From Pleurostoma richardsiae (taxonomy: Eukaryota > Ascomycota > Sordariomycetes > Calosphaeriales > Pleurostomataceae): 64,000 nucleotides of DNA. The DNA is taken from positions 92,999 through 156,998 of the forward strand of contig JANBVO010000063.1 in the NCBI GenBank assembly GCA_030052745.1, in the 5' to 3' direction. The notes beneath the pieces were generated by a model. The model ran no database searches. It was not told the DNA's origin and saw nothing but the letters and a program-made list of their open reading frames with translations. Below are positions 1-11,601 of this stretch, piece after piece; position 1 is the first letter of the stretch; each line of letters starts with the position of its first letter. Position numbers and translations under genes: made by a program.

Positions 1-1425
1 CAGTTCACTCAGTTGCTGAAGTCGAACATGTTTGACTTCAGACACAGAATCGCCCTCACAGATCTTCCAGCAACCTTCCGGGACGCTGTAGGAATTACTC
101 GCCGCCTCGGGGTCCGCTACCTGTGGATCGACTCACTCTGCATCCTGCAAGACAAGGATGACCTGTCAGACTGGCTCGTGGAAGCCTCCCTGATGAACAA
201 GGTCTACTCGCACTCCTACTGCAACATCTCAGCCTCGGCAGCCCTCGACAGTTCCAAGGGACTCTACAGCACCCGGGACCCCCGCGCCAGTGTGCGCTCC
301 CCCGTGGAGATCTGTGTCCGTGGTGTCCACCCGGAACGAGACATCGTAACTTGCAGCATCGTCGATATGAACTTCTGGGTAGACAACGTCTCCCGCTGCC
401 ACATCAACAAACGCGGCTGGGTCCTGCAGGAGCGGCTCCTCGCACCGCGCGTGCTGCACTTCGGCAAGCGGCAAACCTACTGGGAGTGCCGGGAGCACGA
501 TGCCGCGGAGGTGTACCCGGACGGGCTACCGGAGCTGTACCGACTGCTCGTGTACACCAACTTCAAGAGCTTTGACCCGGAGGTGTACAGCCGTAAGATG
601 AGGGGTCAGCTGCGTCAGGGGTACGACACGGGACACGCGCACTACCGCCGCTGGGCGGCCATCGTGCAGTCGTACTCTGAGACACTCATCACCAAGCCGG
701 CCGACAAGCTCATCGCGCTGTCGGGGGTCGCCAAGCTGTTCGAGGAACTGACGGGGGACACGTACGTTGCCGGCATGTGGCGACGGCACCTGGCCAGCGA
801 GCTGCTGTGGCACGTGGACGACGAGCAACAGGTCGACGGACGGCCGTCGGCGCGTCCGGCTGAATACAGGGCACCGTCGTGGTCGTGGGCATCCGTGGAC
901 GGAAGGACGACCGCCGGCACGACCACGGAGTCGGGGCTCCTCATCGAGGTCGTCGACGTGCATCTCGACCACGCCACGAGTGACACGACTGGTCTGTTGA
1001 CCGGCGGGTATCTGGATCTTCGATGCGGTCTGCTACCCTTCAAGATGGTCGTCCACTATATCGGGACGCTGCAGCTGCTGTTCATTGAGGTTAACGGCAA
1101 GCGGGTGAAGAGCAGCAGCTCGCCGGAGTGGGGGATCGGCCCGCTGGTCCACCTCGACGTGGGCCAGGACAACTTTGATGCCGAGAACGAGGCGCATTCG
1201 CTGTTTTGCGTGCCCGCGCAGGGTTCTACGCCCGGCGATGGGTACTCGTCCTTTCTACTGCTCGAGGTTGTGGATCGGCAGCAGGGGACGTTCCGGCGGA
1301 TTGGCCTGGCGATCACCAGGGAGGAAGACGAGATCGAGATGCTCCTGCCGGTGGCATCGGAGGACAGAGCCAACGTACCGTCAAGAGGTTTTACGAACGG
1401 GCTGCATGTTATTCGCATCCTGTAG
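1..1425 (+). CDS. HET-domain protein, 3' part (5' end outside window)
   Basis: The reading frame is open from base 1 and ends at a TAG at 1423-1425, so this is the C-terminal part of a larger protein of which about 474 residues are visible. It starts inside the HET (heterokaryon incompatibility) domain. The visible hallmarks are the block reading DLPATFRDAV, then GVRYLWIDSLCILQD, then VYSHSYCNISASAA, and the RGWVLQERLLAPRVLHF block. HET domains act in vegetative incompatibility, where contact between unlike strains triggers cell death; many paralogues have no assigned role. The N-terminal LSHRW-type motif must lie upstream of the window. The C-terminal half, with PAEYRAPSWSWASVDG followed by a variable region, is normal for this family. 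No intron is needed in the visible part. Family assignment is firm; its partner or allelic specificity cannot be read from sequence. Confidence 0.9.
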   Translation, partial: QFTQLLKSNMFDFRHRIALTDLPATFRDAVGITRRLGVRYLWIDSLCILQDKDDLSDWLVEASLMNKVYSHSYCNISASAALDSSKGLYSTRDPRASVRSPVEICVRGVHPERDIVTCSIVDMNFWVDNVSRCHINKRGWVLQERLLAPRVLHFGKRQTYWECREHDAAEVYPDGLPELYRLLVYTNFKSFDPEVYSRKMRGQLRQGYDTGHAHYRRWAAIVQSYSETLITKPADKLIALSGVAKLFEELTGDTYVAGMWRRHLASELLWHVDDEQQVDGRPSARPAEYRAPSWSWASVDGRTTAGTTTESGLLIEVVDVHLDHATSDTTGLLTGGYLDLRCGLLPFKMVVHYIGTLQLLFIEVNGKRVKSSSSPEWGIGPLVHLDVGQDNFDAENEAHSLFCVPAQGSTPGDGYSSFLLLEVVDRQQGTFRRIGLAITREEDEIEMLLPVASEDRANVPSRGFTNGLHVIRIL

Positions 1426-2190
1426 CATACGCTGATCGATGGATCTTTGCGTGTTATGGTGTGGCGCCTAGTAACGACGAGACCAGGAAGGCGCTGCGTC
1501 AAGCTGCTGAAGAGGGAGACTTCATGCCTGATCACATGCGGCAGAGTTACTTGCTGAGGTGGGACTCATGCCACGACACATATACCAAAATAAGGCCTAA
1601 GGTGAGTGTCTGTGGTGGCGGGTGCCAAACACACTTCAGGTCAAACCCGGACATGTGGTGGAATGGGATGGATGTGAACGTGGCCGATCGGAGGACAACA
1701 ATCAACAAGACGCGAGTTCAACTCCCGCACCGGAGGAAAAATACCTGATGCAGACAAGTTTTTCGGCGCCGCGCTCCCCTCGGATAGGCGAGGCGTGCGA
1801 GACTTTTGCTCCCCTTCTGCCCTTCCCTCCTTTTCCATTACTTCTTAGGTATCGAGTATAGAAAGAAGCTGTCTAGCGTCGAGTAGTTCGCCATCGGACA
1901 GCCACCAATTATCCCTCTACACTTATAGATGAGGTATTGTCTAGAAGAGAACCAATCCATGTAGGCAGCGGTAAGGAGTCACCCTCTTGTGTATTTTGAG
2001 CGGAGCATGTAGGAAGAGGATTACGCGTTGCTGATTGATATGTCATGACCGGCAGCATCTACGCATAATATGTACAAATCCACAGCTAGCAAGTCCATTA
2101 GTGCTGTGCCCTCAGTCGAGATTTCCGCGCCACAGGCCCGATGTTAACTCTCATTGTCTCCCAATTCGTGATGTCCATTTCGTCGCCTGC
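1426..2190. other. intergenic, no gene recognised
   Basis: This lies between the 3' end of the HET gene and the 3' end of the small secreted protein gene, which is on the opposite strand, so both terminators should be here. A short stretch near 1700-1740 resembles a tRNA T-arm but does not fold as a tRNA. Nothing else is supported. Confidence 0.5.
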
Positions 2191-2763
2191 TTAATCGGTG
2201 GTGGCATCAAAAGACAGGAAAGTCGACTCAAGCCCGGCAGCCTCCTCATCCTGTGCGATATTGTTCGCCAGCTTTTTCTCCTCCGTAGCTAGCTTTGCCG
2301 CTACGTCCTTGCCCTGGGCAGCTTGAGCCTGCAGCTTCAGGATCGTCGCCTCGAGCTTCAGGACCTTGTTCTTGATCTTGCCCCTCTGTTTCTCGCTGTC
2401 AGCCGCAGGCACCAAGGTTGGGGGCTTTACATGTGATGGTCGGGATGGTGGGACTGGACTCACCTGTAGGGCATCGGCCTCCTCGCCGTCGGCGGCCTCG
2501 ATAGCCGGGTTGAAAGCCTCGGTCTCGGCATCATTGGCGATCTGGTTCACGCCGTTGAGGAAATCCAGGTCGGCTTCCTCAACGGTAGTCAGATCATCGG
2601 GGAGGCCGGAGAGGACCTCAAGAGCCTCCGCCTCGGCGTTACCGGCGACACCGCCGCTGATTGAGAGCTCATCGTATGTCTTCGTGCTGAAGACCGCACG
2701 GGGGTGGAACGGCGCCGCGAGAGCAGCAGCCGCGAAGCTGACGGCAATGAGTGAAAACTTCAT
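2191..2763 (-). CDS. small secreted protein with coiled-coil C-terminus
   Basis: I chose the ATG at 2763 because it begins a clear signal peptide (MKFSLIAVSFAAAALAAP); the same frame is open further upstream but reads as 5' leader. The mature part has an acidic, alanine-rich middle and a C-terminal amphipathic stretch (RGKIKNKVLKLEATILKLQ and onward) with heptad-like leucines that should form a coiled coil. An intron is likely at 2386-2463 (78 nt): donor GTGAGT, branch CTGAC 16 nt before the acceptor AAACAG. It keeps the frame and joins ...EEADALQ to RGKIKNKV.... The reading frame would also stay open if the intron were retained. The protein would then be about 164 residues. I recall similar small secreted proteins of unknown function in Sordariomycetes. 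Secretion is inferred; no enzymatic motif is visible. Confidence 0.72.
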   Translation of the reverse strand: MKFSLIAVSFAAAALAAPFHPRAVFSTKTYDELSISGGVAGNAEAEALEVLSGLPDDLTTVEEADLDFLNGVNQIANDAETEAFNPAIEAADGEEADALQVSPVPPSRPSHVKPPTLVPAADSEKQRGKIKNKVLKLEATILKLQAQAAQGKDVAAKLATEEKKLANNIAQDEEAAGLESTFLSFDATTD

Positions 2764-3715
2764 CCTGAACAATGGGATGTAAAGAGGGATGATCGCGTTA
2801 GAAGGAGAGAGATTCGCGGAGGGCCGGCCCGGAAGGAATGAATTAGGTGGGAAGAGCACAGCACAGCACAGCTGTAGAGAAGACAAAAGAGAAGACAGGG
2901 GTTGAATCGAATGACGAGCAAGAATTGAGTGCATTCATGAGCGAAGAGAACCAAGGTTATATAGGAAGACCTGGGAGATCACGTCAATCCTACCATGATC
3001 AGACGAACCCTACCATTTTGACCCAGGGGCTGCAAACTGGCGATCATAAAACTCGCTTGTTAGTATCACTCTTCCTTTTGGAGAGTAGCTTCTGTGAAGA
3101 TGGCTTGGCTCTCTTCGTCATTCATGGTTGCGATGGCATCGGCATCGGCAAGCGAGGGCGGCTCGGCTCAAACCGATGGAACGGCCATTAGCCATGATGC
3201 AGACAGAGACAAGCAGGAGCAGGCTCCGTCGAGGTCAGGTTCGGCTGCACATTGTCACGACGGCACTTCTTGGCTAGTTCCAGGTTCGCCAAGTCTTCCC
3301 TCACATTGCTCCAGGGTAAGATTGCAGGCTTTGTTAGCGTCACTGGGAGCCTCCTTCCCTACCCAAAAGTCCGGATGGCGGCTTGGCTTGCTTCAGAACG
3401 GCGTCCACCTAAGGGTTGAGTGCTTGGCAGTCGTGAGAGAACAAGATAGCAGGAGACTGGTTCATAAAGATATTTCACAACCTTTTGTGACCATACCATG
3501 CTTCAGTATTGTCTTTGCTTCCTTCGCAGACAGCGCCTCGGCCAGCAGAAAACATGGTATTCCCTCAACACCAAGACCACTATCTCCGCAGATAACCACG
3601 CTTTGGTAATCCATCGCTACATCGGAGCCACGTAAAACTATTCAAATGCACCTGTTGATTGCTGCAACAATAACCCTGTAGTGGAAGACCTGGAAGGCAG
3701 TTTGTCATTTACGCC
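2764..3715. other. intergenic, promoter of the small secreted protein gene
   Basis: The region upstream of the secreted protein (reading leftwards from about 2950) holds its promoter and leader. An open frame at 3094-3609 on the plus strand has no recognisable domain and odd composition, and I do not call it a gene. No RNA gene or repeat is seen. Confidence 0.4.
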
Positions 3716-5777
3716 TCACGCCTTGCAAAGCCGAATTTTTGCAACGAGGTCTCTCTCACACTGCAGTGAATGCGCGTCGAAGGTGATATCAAGACAGGCC
3801 ACCACAAACTCCTTGTAAATTGTCCCGATGATGCTAGTAAGAACGAGGAACTCATTAGTACCATGTTTGTAATGTGATTAACTTGTTAATCATAAGAGCA
3901 ATGGCACTTATCGTACCTGTCTAGCTCGTTGGCTAGTTCTCTGATCCTTCTTGCCGCATCATCAGCCGGCATGTCGCCGATATTAGGCACACTGTTTTCC
4001 AGAGTCTCCCACCGTGCGATCTCCAATAACAAGCAGCCTAGGCTATAGAGATCGTGATGCGGCTCGTACTGTGAGGTTGGTTCCCGACGTCTACTTGGAT
4101 GCTGGTAATGATTGGAGCGGATATACGGCTGTCCGTCTCCGTCCTGCTCGTCGGCGCCACCCCCCTCCTCCTCGTCAAAAGACATATACCCGTCTTCGCT
4201 CGGCTCAGTGTAGGTAATACCTGTCTCTTCATCCAGCCGCCGCTCATTGCCGTGTATTTCTCTAGCATAATTGTCGTTGAAACCTGCAATCATAGGATGG
4301 TTCAGGTCGGCATCGAGCTCAGGGAAGAACCACACGATAGAGGATCGAATATTCCTGTAACGCTCCCAGGAAAATTAGCATGATGCCCTCGGTAGGTGTC
4401 AATTATTTATGTCTGAGGTGTGCAAGAAGAATCCTGATGAGCTTAACTTGTGCACATATGCGACCAGGTGCATGACGTGGACGGCGTCGGCCATCATTTG
4501 AGCGAGTTTGAACCGTAACCCCAGATCCCTTTTGCCCTGCTCCATTATTGATTCCAGGCTCTCTGGTTGGTGGTTTCTTGCAATAGAACCTTGGTTTGGA
4601 TGGGCTCCGAGATGACCAAAGTTCGAAGGAAGGGTGAGCAAATTGCCCACACGATTCTGCTTTTGGTCCCCGAGGACACCAAAGCTACCTGGAAGGAGTA
4701 TGGAATCCATCCCCAGTTTCCCAAGCAGATAGCTCGTCTTCACGGCCTCTTCTTCGGACCTGGGCACTCCGCGGCTGATCCATTCCACCAGTACCGTGTG
4801 CCATTCCTCGCCCTGCTTGATGCCAGCTATCGCAACTATCTCGTTTCCTTCACTGTCCTTCACTTTAGGATAGCGATCACGAATTCTCACATGTTGAGGT
4901 TGGAACCTTTTCACACCTTCAAGATCTCTTGCTGTGGGTTCCTGCCTTGACTTTGCCTTCAACGCCAGAAGAAGTTGCCTGTATTCGTCGCATCCTGGGC
5001 CAGGAGTGCTAGTTTCAAATTGCGCAGCTTTGACCAGCCTGTCTACGACCGTCTGGTCTTCCGGTAGACAAGATATTGCCAAGAGAATCGCCGTTCCACC
5101 AAGTCCGAGTCTGTATAGGTTGCCGTTGTATTCCTTGAGCAATTCAACGAGAGCCCTCCACCCTTTATCTTCATTTAAGACAAATTTGCAACCTCGAATT
5201 AACTCGAGGTTCTCTTCGCAATCTTTTTGGAAAGCTTTCATATCCTTGTCCTCAATGTGGTCGCCTGAGCGAAATCTCGACAAGGATGAAAGTCGTAGTG
5301 GCCGCTGGAAAAGCTATTAGTAAGGACATGGAAGCTTCTCGCTTGGAAATCTTTCAAAAAATGCCAGACCAGAAGCTCGTGTTTTCTGCTCAGTCCATAT
5401 CTCGATCTGAGAGACTTTGTGTCCAAAAAGACTTTACATATCGCCGTCAGTTGGCGATAAATACGCTTTGCCAATGCTTCGCTGATCCCAGACTGCTGAT
5501 TTTGGTCCCAACTCCTAACCCACTCATCGAATATCTGGAATGCGTCAGTACCTCACCACGGACACAGGCAATTTGGAAAAGCCGTATACAAAACTTTGCA
5601 GCTCAAGCCTTGCAGCAGCCTCTCCGCTCTTCTCTGCAGACTGAAACACGTCCTTCATGACACTATATCCACCTGTGTACCGTCAGCCACATGCTTACAA
5701 TACACTACAGCGAGGTTCTACCAACCCTGGCAGAGAGGCAGGAGCTTAATCGCTCCGGAAACAAGGCCGTCCGCCAT
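3716..5777 (-). CDS. HeLo-like N-terminal domain plus kinase-like domain protein
   Basis: A multi-exon gene. The start ATG at 5777 gives MADGLVSGAIKLLPLCQ, a typical opening of fungal HeLo/prion-inhibition-and-propagation proteins. Exon 1 is about 5726-5777, exon 2 5590-5672, and exon 3 runs from 5534 with FDEWVRSWDQ, AICKVFLDTKSLRSRYGL. A strong acceptor (TACTAAT then TTTTCCAG) opens exon 4 at 5304. Exon 4 carries RFRSGDHIEDKDMKAFQKDC and LLKEYNGNLYRLGLG, followed by a kinase-like C-terminal region. Near 4040 the motif YEPHHDLYSLGCLLLEI is the equivalent of the kinase DxxSLG helix. A last exon ending at 3716 reads IIGTIYKEFVVACLD, joined by an intron with donor GTACGA. I see no intact HRD or DFG motif, so this is probably a pseudokinase. 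HeLo domains in HET-S and relatives form membrane-active death effectors. Exon borders around 4336-4460 and the exon 3 donor are uncertain. Confidence 0.7.
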
Positions 5778-8128
5778 GAAGAAGGGGTACTGTTGTCTTA
5801 GTAAGATTATGATGATATAGAACTCGCCGTAAAATTTGAAGATTACGGTAGCTCTTAGAAAAATCGGACATTGACGAGATGGACAGCGTCTTCAAAGTGA
5901 ACCACCAAAAGGCTAGAATGCAGGGAAATGAGCCACAGCTGAGACATAAAGCCGCTCAAGCGATTTAGAATCCCAGCATTGGAGGTGGGAGATGCCGCCA
6001 TTATAGTCTCACGTCGCCCTCCGCCCCCAACCCCACCCTCCACAAGCTCTCGTCCCAAAATAGCTCTATGGAAATCCTCGGACTTATCTGCGGCCATGGG
6101 GAAGGCTGCAGGGAGAACGATTGGTCAGTGGCACTCCTTAGGGTCAGCATTAGACAGCCAAGACTGATTTGAGGGGTGGGGCGATAGCTATAGGAGTGAC
6201 GAGAGTTCCGCTCAGAAGTCAGATAAATTGTTAGAGGACAGATATCGATTCTGGAGACTGATAGATTAGCTTCTGTTCATTCTAGAGGATTTCGAAGCAG
6301 TCGGCCTCGTAGTTAGATAAAGGACTGGAAAGAGATCCGGGGACCATGTGGCTCTTGGATTGCCTGCTTGCCGTGAAGGGCTAACGGTCTCAAAACAACC
6401 CACTTGCATGAAGACATCACGATTCGCCTGTGTGGGAGCCCTCGTGGACGATTTCTCCCTATGATTAAATGACCAATGGTTACTATCGAGCAGCCTCGAG
6501 CTTGAGTCAGTCCTTGAATTCTTCCCGATCCTCGAACACAATGGCTGGTTCGGATCTTCTTGAAATCGCTCGCAGCCTGAACTATCTCTTTGGTGAGAGA
6601 CACCCGTGTAACTCGTTAGCTACTCTGAGCCTATCCTAGTATGCCGTGTACGAGTGGAATGGTAAATTATTACATACTTGACATGTCACATAGAGGCAGG
6701 CCTCGAGTGATGTTGGTAGATGTGCCACCCCTCTTCTCCGGCAAGAACACATCTGCACACTACTATAGGTCATGTTAAATGATGTAGCGAAAAGCAGAAG
6801 CCAATTAGCAATCGCCACGTCAATTGCACACCTCACATGCAACCACGGAAGATACTCAAAGCCGTAGCCGAGGTGGTCATCAAGAAGAGAACCGCAGCCT
6901 CCGAGGTGGTCGTGAGCAGGATGATTGCTAATTATGGATAGATTGTTGATTGAAGAGACGATTGAATTCGTTTCTTCTTCAATAGAATTCCAAAGTAGCT
7001 TCCAGCGCTGAAAGAGAGATCCAATACTATCTTACCTTTCTTATGGAGAAATATCCTATAATGAACAGCCGGCCGTGAGCCATCCTATGTCAAACCTTGT
7101 GAAGTGGGTGAAGACGGCATCCGTGCCGTATCGTATGGTTTACTGGTCTGGGCTTAGGCATTTTCCGCTCTCAGTTAGCTCATAGTTCGAACTTAAGGTC
7201 CATACCTCGTGTCGCCTTGATTGTGCTCGTCAGCATGTGATCCAAAAAAGCCGCTCTCCAGCATAATAATCTATACACTTTTGTCCCTGTGGCAAACGGT
7301 TAGTGGATGCCTAGCTAGAATTGACCGACAACCAGTCTCCATCGCCGATGAGCTCAGCTATCCACATTCATGCAGCTTCTCGGTGTGAGCTGCATTTTGC
7401 ATTTTGCATGCTGCGCTCATGGCAATTTCCGTCAAAGACTTCTCTTTGGTCAGCCCCCTGTTCGAACACTGTCTTGAGCCGCTTTAGCAGCCTCTGCCAC
7501 ATGGCGCAACTGGGTGGCGACCCATGTGGTTGGATCTCGGTTTGGCGTTTTGTGAGGGCACGCCGAACAAGGTGCATTAAGAGCCGGCCCCGTTGTCGCT
7601 AGCTCGGGGTCGGGACCGCATTCTCTCCTGGCTAGTGGTTCTTAGCGGCTGCCCTTATTCTCTCCGGGCAATCCCAGCGACGGCGTACTAGAGGAGCTAA
7701 GCTCCTCATGGCTGCAGCTGAGGCGGGTCGACGCGGAACAGAACGACCGCGGCTCTTCCACCAGCTTTAAAGAACACTATTGAGCTAGCTTGGAGCTGGA
7801 ATCAGTACTCTGCAACAAATAGTCCTGCTCTGTAGCGCCGATTCTCGAACGACGAGGCCATGCGGAAAGCTGCTTCACGATGGCGCTCGGAGATGCCGTC
7901 GAGGACGTTTGGGCGCGAACGTTTCGTGGCGTACGCGACTTGAAGGCTGTTGTAAGCTCCTAAATAACTATAATAATAGTATCGTGCTGCCGGTCGTTTC
8001 TGGCCTTTCTCTTCCGCTCGTTGACATTTGCTTTCGCTATTTTCACAGTCAATTGTGTTGCGTGGTATCCCTTCTACCGGCATTTCCTCTTCGTGCCTCG
8101 AGCACTTTGGCTCCGCTAGTCCGACACG
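5778..8128. other. 2.3-kb stretch without a recognised gene
   Basis: Only short open frames occur on either strand (for example 6266-6603 minus, 7321-7602 plus), and none shows a domain, a signal peptide or consistent splice signals. Parts (about 6640-7060) are more AT-rich than the flanks. The right end holds the promoter of the WSC gene and the left end the promoter of the kinase-like gene, since these two genes are divergent. Confidence 0.45.
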
Positions 8129-11100
8129 ATGGATTGTCATTCACTCTCTTTGAGGGGCATCTCTTCTGCCTTGTTGCTTTCTTCCTTGACTCTTGTTACA
8201 AATGCTTTACCTTCCGAGTTCCGTGCCCGGGCCGCAGCTGCTGCGAAGGCCAACGTGGGTGCGTACGGGTACATAGGATGCTACCAGGAGCCTACGAATA
8301 GCAGGGCTCTCTCGAGCCTCAGCGCCGACGATAGCATGACCTTGGAGCTATGTGCTTCAGTCGCTGCAGCTGCTTCTGCCACGTTCTTCGGTGTGGAATA
8401 TGGTCGTGAATGTTGGTAAGTCTCCCTTCGCCGCCGCCTCGTTGCGGATTGTGCTAACAAGGCGGCCATAGGTATGGAAGTTCGCTGAGCCAGGACTCGA
8501 CGGTGGCATCCAGCGCGACCGAGTGTTCCTTCTCTTGCCCGGGCGATGCCACAGAGCTCTGTGGCGCCGGCTCGCGCCTCAACTTGTACCAACTCGGCGC
8601 CAGCACAGCTACGACAAGCACGTCCTCTGCTGCTGGCGCTACGGCAACTGGAACCGGATATTTCTCCAAGAGATGGTTAGTTTCCACAAATGGTCATCAC
8701 AGTTATTGATGGCCCCAAGCTGACACGGGAATAGCTACAAAGATGATGCATCGACGAACGGTCGGACACTGCCGGAACTCTACGCGGACGATGGAATGAC
8801 AGTGGAGAAGTGCGCGGCTTATGCTGCGTCCAAGAGCTATACCTTCTTCGGCCTTGAATATGGTTCGTTGCCGGAGATTATCCATACATCACTAGCACAT
8901 CGCTGACTGTTGTTGCACAGGGAGAGAGTGCTGGATGGGAAACTCGCTGAACCCACTTGCTTCTCCCTCATCTGACGACGACACCTCAACTTGCGACATG
9001 CGTTGCGGAGGAGCCGCGACTGAGCTGTGCGGCGGCAGTTCGCGCATGAACCTTTACCAGTTTGGCACTCCTTCTTCAACCAGGCAAGTCGGGCCGCATA
9101 CCACCTCCCGCTTCCGCATTGACTGACATCTCCCATCCAGTTCTGTCGCGGCGAGCACTAGCTCTTCGTCGTCTGTCGCTCCCAGCACTACATCCAGCGC
9201 TGCGACTACATTGTCTGCTTCAACTCCAACTACAATAACCGAGCCTGTTTCCTTGGATCTCTCTGCTGCTATTCTAACAAGCGGCGAGCTGTACACCGAC
9301 AGGGACGGTGTCTATTACATGTAAGTTGCTCGTGGTAAAATGTGCGCGCTGTTTCTATAGATGTGGCAATGCTGACCTCCAGAAGTGAGCTCTTCCCAGA
9401 TGCACCCGGAAGCGCTGCTGCTGAGTTTCCTTCGGACGCACTGCCCAATATTACCCCTGGACAGCAGGTCTCCCTGGAGGTCGTCTACCAAGCCTTCCCC
9501 GTAATCCAGATGATCGCCAAACGGGACGAGGAGCTCGAGTGCACAATGACTATCGTGTTGGGCGGCACTGTGTTATGGTCGGGCACTCTACTTTCGAACG
9601 ATGGAGATTACACGACTGTCCAGGTCATCACTACATATCCATCAGGTGCGACAACCTTGGTTATCAACCAGGTTTGCGATAGTGACTCGACTGTGGCCCT
9701 CGATATCGACGGCGTCACTATCGGCCCCGCAGCTGCAGCCAGCTCTTCCTCCTCGGTCGCGTCGTCATCAATGCCACTGTCGACATCCTCATCTATCGTC
9801 CCGGAGTCAACGTCGTTGCCCCAGTCTACAACTGCCTCAGAAACAGTTTCACCTCCGGAGCTAATCAGCACCGACTTGCTGTCAACATCCGTGGAGCCTT
9901 CCTCGTCCGTGGCGACAAGCACGGACGCTCCCATCACGACCGCTGCCACGACCTCCACGATCTCGATTATGCCTTCGCCGTCGTCGTCTGTGGCGAACAC
10001 TGCAGCGACGTCCACCGCCATTCCTGTTACGTCGTCGTCTTCGCCCTCGACGTCCGCAGCGGCCACTGTCCCCACAATTGCGGCCCCTGCCTATACCGCC
10101 AGCACTTGCAGCTACCCTACCACTGGATCTCCTTACACTGCCGGGTGCACTCTGTCCGGTGCGCCGGTAGCCACCTCTGGCCTTCTCGCCGTCGCCACTG
10201 GAGTGCCACCTGCCTCTACGAGCACTGGCGATATGGGTCCTGCATATGAGGAGTGCGCTGGTCTCTGCGCGGAGACCGAAGACTGCAACAGCTGGGCTCT
10301 TGATCGAGGCAACTGGCCCACTGATCTGTCGGACTGGACCTGCTACTTGTATTCCGGGGGTGTGAGCCAGTACGCCGTGAGCTACAGCAGCACGTACAGG
10401 CAGATTGTCTGGTCGAGCAGGCTGTGCTATGACTGTAAAGCGGTCGTGGTCTCCTCGTCTTCGTCTTCGTCTTCTTCTGTAGTGCCTTCTTTCAGCAGCG
10501 CAACGACTCTGCAGACGACGACGAGCAGTGGCCCGTCATCCACTTCAGTGTCAGTATCGTCGACTGGCTCGCCAATGTCAACTACCGGCGCGTCCACTAC
10601 GACCGCCCCAGCGACGACCTCCGCAGCATCGGTGCCGACCTTCGCCGCGCCGGCCATCTCAGCGCGCAGCTGCTCCCACCCCAGCGGGCAGTGGTACACC
10701 AACGCGTGCACAATTTCCGGCTACGCTACTGCGACAACTGGCCTTCTGGCCGTCGCCACCGGTGTGACCGCGCCCGCCTCGGGCGTGTACGACGCCGACC
10801 CGGAATACATCTCGTGCGCGGCTGCATGTGCCGACGTCGAGGGCTGCACGGGCTACGCTCTCGACCGCGGCAACTGGCCCAGTGACACGAACGACTGGAC
10901 GTGCTACTTGTACGGCATCTCCATCCGGTCGTACCTCCTAAGCTCATCGAGCTCGTCGAAGTCCAACCCGATCGTGTGGATGGACGAGAAATGCTGGGCG
11001 TGCGATGCCGCGACCACCTTGAGCAGCAGTAGCAGCAGCGCCGTGCCGACGATGTCGTCAGTCGCGCTTACGACGAGCAGTGTGTCATTGCCGTCAACTA

Positions 11101-11438
11101 CTACCACCTCTGCGGCGACCACGACGTCTTCCTCTGTCACATGCACCCGTGACTCTACCCCGGCTGCCTCGCTCGACTGCGATATCCGAGGCTTCGCGCA
11201 GCCGACCGGGTACTCATCCGCTGTGCAGCTTGACACGGAGGCAGACTGCGCCGCGTACTGCTACAACCTGAACCTGGCGACGCCGGGCAGCTGCGCGAGC
11301 TACATGTGGGAGGCAGCAAGCGAGTGGTGCGGCGCCTGGGCCGTGGGCGCGTGGACCGCCATCGGCGACGACACGGCGGCTGGTCAGCGGTACAGGAACA
11401 ACACTATCGAGGATTACGGCTGCTGGAGTTGTTTGTAG
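8129..11438 (+). CDS. secreted WSC-domain protein with PAN-like repeats
   Basis: Six exons: 8129-8415, 8472-8675, 8735-8862, 8921-9083, 9141-9320, 9383-11438 (3018 nt, 1005 aa). All phases match. The fourth intron uses a GC donor (GCAAGT). The protein opens with a signal peptide (hydrophobic ISSALLLSSLTLVTNALP). Two WSC domains follow, at about residues 47-140 (IGCYQEP ... GVEYGRECWYG ... ATELCGAGSRLNLYQ) and 158-255 (RCYKDD ... GLEYGRECWMG ... CGGSSRMNLYQFG). Next comes a beta-rich region ending VALDIDGVTIGP. The rest is Ser/Thr-rich linkers, probably heavily O-glycosylated, separating two similar Cys-rich modules (both with LLAVATGV, ALDRGNWP and WTCYLY) and a third diverged one at the end. 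WSC domains bind carbohydrate and occur in wall sensors and secreted wall proteins. There is no transmembrane helix, so I infer an extracellular or wall-attached protein. Confidence 0.9.
9084..9140 (+). other. GC-AG intron in the WSC gene
   Basis: The junction reads ACCAG|GCAAGT ... CATCCAG|TTCTG. It has a GC donor with otherwise perfect consensus and a branch-like CTGAC. Removing it restores the reading frame (codon AG|T). GC-AG introns are a small minority in fungi. Confidence 0.8.
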
Positions 11439-11601
11439 ATTGCCTGAGGTCTAGGGGTCGTCCTCGATAATGTACGAATGACCCTTCTTATAAGTTTTGG
11501 AGTCCAATCGGAAAATAGGGTTGGGATGGAATAGTTCCACTTGCAGTTCTAGACCAAGGTCTCGAAATTATCCTTTCGGATGCTGTAATCTGTCCGCCAA
11601 C

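Noticed and set aside
1678-1745. tRNA-like stretch with a T-arm-like GAGTTCAACTCCCGC
   Set aside because: The T stem has an A-C mismatch and no D arm, anticodon arm or acceptor stem can be folded around it.
3094-3609. 171-codon plus-strand open frame
   Set aside because: No domain, no splice support, and low-complexity Ser/Ala composition; probably chance.
9608-10075. 155-codon minus-strand open frame rich in Val, Asp and Glu
   Set aside because: Mirror image of the Ser/Thr-rich linker of the WSC protein.
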